Positions 60,242 to 64,000 of a stretch of 64,000 nt of DNA are shown in pieces (position 1 is the stretch's first letter; each line of letters starts with the position of its first letter). Origin of the DNA: Strongyloides papillosus (Eukaryota > Nematoda > Chromadorea > Rhabditida > Strongyloididae). Position numbers and translations under genes: made by a program. The DNA is taken from the NCBI GenBank assembly GCA_005656395.1, contig SRSI01000001.1, forward strand, positions 310,001-374,000. Reading direction: 5' to 3'. A model generated the notes under the pieces. That model did no database searches, was not told the DNA's origin, and saw only the letters and a program-made list of their open reading frames with translations.

Positions 60242-63012
60242 ATGGTTCAAAATTGTAATGAGGATAGTCAAGTTGTGATTGCATCGAAAGCCGAAGGAAT
60301 TCAAAATGATCTTTTAAATGAGAATGGTTTTAATACGGTAAAAGAAGTTGAAAATAATACTATAAGTAATAATAATAATAACAGTGATAATTTACAAAAT
60401 GGTGAAGAAAAAAAAATTGATGATAAAGGAATATTTAGAAATGAGGTTAATGGTAATGTTAAGGAGAATGAAATTAAAGAACATGAAAGACCATCATCCA
60501 CAGATTCTAATGGTTTTCCCGTAAAGGATTCAGATGCCATAAAATTATTCGTTGGTCAGGTATCTTTTTTTTATTACAATTACTTTTTAATTACATGCAT
60601 ATATAGATTCCTAGAAACTTGGAAGAAAAAGATTTAAGAGGAATGTTTGAATCCTATGGTAAAATATATGAATTCACTATATTGAAAGATAAGTTTACGG
60701 GTATGCATAAAGGATGCGCTTTCCTAACTTATTGTCATAGAGAAAGTGCCATAAAATGCCAAAGTTCTTTACATGATCAGAAGACACTACCAGGAGTAAG
60801 TTTTACCATAAAACTCATTTGTTTTAAAACAAATTGAATTATATATCTTTTACATTATCATTAACTTAAAAGAGAAGGATTTATTTTTCCTAATTATTAC
60901 AAAAGAAGTTATTTCCATTTCTATTAATGCGTAAATTACCATGTATAATAATCCAATTTAATTATAATTCTTAAAATTTATTTGAAAACTTTTACATTTA
61001 TATTTTATATACACACAAACTTTTGTATACATTTATTAACAATATTTTATAGATGAATCGTCCAATGCAAGTAAAACCAGCTGATTCTGAGTCTCGTACA
61101 GAGTCACCAAAAGGTGCTGAAGAGAAAAAATTATTTGTTGGGATGTTATCAAAACAACAAAATGAAGATGATGTTGCAGGGATGTTTTCACCTTTTGGTA
61201 AAATTGAAGAAGTAACTGTTCTTCGTGACTCTGAAGGAGCATCTAAGGGATGTGCATTTGTTAAATTTACATCAGGAAATGACGCACAGAGAGCTATAAC
61301 AGCTTTACATGGTTCACGAACAATGCCAGGTGCTTCAAGTTCACTAGTTGTTAAATTAGCTGATACAGAAAAGGAAAGACAAGTTAGGAGAATGCAACAA
61401 ATGGCATCTCAAATTAGTATCTTAAATCCACTAATAACTAATCAAATGAGTGTTTTTAATCAAGCCGCATATGGACAGGTTAGTTATCATTTACAATAAT
61501 TTTTTCTCTACTATACCATCGCAAGAAAGATAATCAATAAGACTTAACACATGTTTGAAAAATAAATAGGATTAAGGGTTATCTTCTAATAACATTTCAT
61601 GCGAATTTAAGAATCATTTTAAAGGTTGTTCTAGAATTAAAACTCTTAAAAAACCATCTGTCTCTTTCTTGTTGTAATAAAATGTCAAACTAATCATATA
61701 TCCATATTTATATATATTCATTAAAAATAATGAAAAGAACAGTTAAAATGTAAACATGTTAGTAGGCATATGTGTAACATAACATCCTACTATATAATAA
61801 TATATGTAATAAATATGCTTCTATCTTCTTAATTTCCTTTAAAAAGACATACACAAAAAAATTTTTTATTACAGCTGTCATATTATTAGTTGTTAGAGGA
61901 AATGAGACACAAAAAAAAGTGTTTATAGATGTCTCATTAACAATAGATAAAATGTATTATATTTTTCTGCCACTGCACCTGACACATCTAATTGTCATAA
62001 TACAATCTTTACTTGAAGAATTTGTTATACAAACAACATTATATTTTATAATTACTTTTTGAGCGCGTTCTTAGTAGTAGTAGTAATTGCGCAACTTATT
62101 ATCATTTGTAAATAAATATATGTTTGACATTTTTTATACAATTTTTATGCCATATAATTAATTAATAATTTATACTTTTCTATTTAATTATTATAGTTTG
62201 TTAATCAACAACAAATAGCACCACAACTTAACTTGACAACACAACCACAAACAACAGCGGCATATTTTCCTTTAGCAGTTGCTTCAACAACCACTCCTGG
62301 TTCCTCAACAACACCATTTGGAATAGGAAATGGGTTACAACCTACAGGAGGTACATTAGCAACAGCTGCTCAAATATTATCATCACAAGGAGCTCATTCA
62401 CATACCTTAAAGACATCACAACATCCATCAATAATCACAAATTCATCTACAAACCCAACTGGCCATATGACCAATCTTGGGGTCATCTCAATAAATGCAC
62501 CAGCAACAACAGGAACAATTGGTAATGCCATTCAACCACAACAAGGAAACCAAAATAATTTGGTACACGGAAATGAAGCTCAAGCATTTGCTCAACTACA
62601 ACATGGTGTTAGTACTTACCCATCAAATCCATTATTAACAGTTGATCCAAATCAATTTAATTCATATAATCAAGCATTACAACAGGCATTGGCTCTCCAA
62701 CAATCAACAACACTCCTTCATACACCAGTAATTACAACAAAAGAAGGTCCAGAAGGTTGTAATTTATTTATCTATCATTTACCACAAGAATTTGGTGATT
62801 CAGAACTTATGCAAATGTTTATGTCATTTGGTAATATAATATCAGCAAAAGTTTTCATTGACCGTGCCACAAACCAATCAAAATGTTTTGGATTTGTATC
62901 GTATGACAATCCAACATCAGCTATGGCTGCAATCCAAGCTATGAATGGTTTCCAAATCGGAATGAAACGTTTAAAAGTTCAAATTAAAAGACCCCGTGAT
63001 AAGCCGTATTGA
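60242..63012 (+). CDS. etr-1: ETR-1 / CELF (Bruno-like) RNA-binding protein
   Basis: Exons 60242..60559, 60607..60795, 61053..61478 and 62197..63012 all join in phase 0 (582 residues). Three RRMs are in the CELF arrangement. RRM1 (about 101-184) has [20 protein letters not shown], then [17 protein letters not shown]2 (about 195-275) begins [10 protein letters not shown] and contains KGCAFVKF. A long Thr/Gln/Asn/Ala linker follows, and RRM3 (about 498-582) begins [20 protein letters not shown] and ends [20 protein letters not shown] proteins bind GU-rich RNA and control splicing, translation and decay; C. elegans ETR-1 is needed for muscle development. The Asn/Glu-rich N-terminal 100 residues are not conserved in vertebrates. 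All introns being phase 0 would allow cassette alternatives. Confidence 0.96.
61479..62196 (+). other. Third intron of the ETR-1/CELF gene
   Basis: This 718-nt intron between the RRM2 exon and the linker/RRM3 exon includes a GAGCGCG-AGTAGTAGTAGTA-TTGCGCAA stretch (62061-62094) that is less AT-rich than its surroundings. No cassette exon could be identified. Confidence 0.5.
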
Positions 63013-64000
63013 TTGTTCCGATTTTGTTTTTATTTTTTGAAGACATTTAAAGGGGAAATTTTCTATAGTTACCATTTAATTTTGTTCCTCCTTTGTACTC
63101 ATTACATCTACTATTAACTACAATCAAACACTTAATATTAATCACTCAGTTATACTAGTTTAAAAATATTAATTTCTAGTCCAAAGGATATTGAAATCTT
63201 TACACTATTAATCAAGACTTCAATATATCTCGATCATATTTTTATGTATATTCCAAAAACTTTAGAAAAAGGTTTCTTTTAAATAGTTATATTTAAAAAA
63301 ATTATATCCAAACACACTACATTTTTTTTTGCTTTACAAAATATTAACACTTATTTCACTTTTTTTTGCTAATATACCAATTATTATTTTACCAAAAATT
63401 ATTTTAAAAACAATTATTTTAAAAACAATTTTTATTTCCTTGCGGTTGTCATGTCGTTTTTTGTGCTTATTTTGAAAAAATTCAATGTTTGTGGTATATT
63501 TTACCGCAAGCATATAATTTTTCGATTCCAACTATCTGATTAGCTATATATGTTAATTTTTTATTTGTTTTTTAACTACTATCTTTATATTATATATCTT
63601 TGGCTGTTTCATATTATTCTAACTGTTTATTTCTTATGTCTATATATTTATATATATATGCTATTGATATATATTATATATATCAGGAATTTTTTGTCAT
63701 TAATTATATTATTATTTAAACTCGTTTGTTTTTTCTCTATATATACATATACAAGTTGATGAGGTCATTTTACGTTACCGTATGATATTATTATATGCCA
63801 TGGTTACTGTAAGTTTAAAGGTAAAGCTAATTTTATTGAAATTTTTTTTTCATTCGTAATATTTTACTATATATTTACATATCAGTAGTTGTATTTGGGA
63901 TAGGTTAAATGTGAATATATATATTTTACTGTAGTTTATGTAAACAAAAGAAAATGAATTGAAAAAGTTGATTATATTTATGAAAATTATAAAATTTTAC
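63013..64000. other. ETR-1 3' UTR and AT-rich flank
   Basis: The 3' side of the CELF gene. A short tandem duplication (TTATTTTAAAAACAA twice, at about 63400-63430) is present. No further gene was seen to the end of the window. Confidence 0.5.

Noticed and set aside
63334..63759. Two short frames in the last 700 bases
   Set aside because: Low-complexity I/F/Y/K sequence in the ETR-1 3' flank with no domain support.

Overview
This window looks like nuclear genomic DNA from a nematode, most likely a Strongyloides-type (clade IV) worm. The evidence is the extreme AT richness, small GT/AG introns (mostly about 36-60 nt), T-rich acceptors ending in TTTTAG a few bases before start codons (probable spliced-leader trans-splice sites), and nematode-typical genes: an NLP-40-like precursor, an orcokinin-like precursor, an ETR-1/CELF protein, ODR-4, and a divergent F-box/LRR-like family. 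No tRNA, rRNA, CRISPR, transposase or viral gene was seen. Exon models are hand-built from the sequence, and each named junction keeps the reading frame.

Region 1-10 kb: the 3' end of an F-box/LRR-like family gene; LSM1 (-) and ODR-4 (+), divergent; an RNF5-type RING ubiquitin ligase (-); a four-KH IMP/IGF2BP-like RNA-binding protein (-); a PEBP-family protein (+); a type-B carboxylesterase (+). Region 10-18 kb: a vezatin-like membrane protein (-), a small single-pass membrane protein (+), a second F-box/LRR-like gene (+) and the kinetochore protein NDC80 (-). A 3.3-kb stretch without recognisable genes follows.

Region 21-34 kb: a SLC30 zinc transporter (-); the SF3b subunit PHF5A and the gamma-tubulin complex protein GCP3 in an operon-like pair (+); a 1,735-residue CEP290 homologue (-) with a perfect X-box upstream; and an orcokinin-like neuropeptide precursor (-). 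Region 34-44 kb: EEFSEC (selenocysteine elongation factor) and MTRES1 (mitochondrial S4-domain factor) in an operon-like pair (-), a small unknown protein divergent from EEFSEC, a 3.7-kb AT-rich gap, histone H3.3 (+), and an unrecognised secreted protein (-).

Region 45-64 kb: one or two small unrecognised genes with ambiguous splicing, UDP-glucose pyrophosphorylase (+), a GT92-family glycosyltransferase-like protein lacking the usual acidic motif (-), an NLP-40-like precursor (+), a two-pass membrane protein (-), a 3.4-kb gap, and the three-RRM ETR-1/CELF gene (+). The window is mainly ordinary single-copy eukaryotic genes. The more unusual features are the neuropeptide genes, the degenerate GT92, the altered EEFSEC, the X-box, and several small unrecognised proteins.
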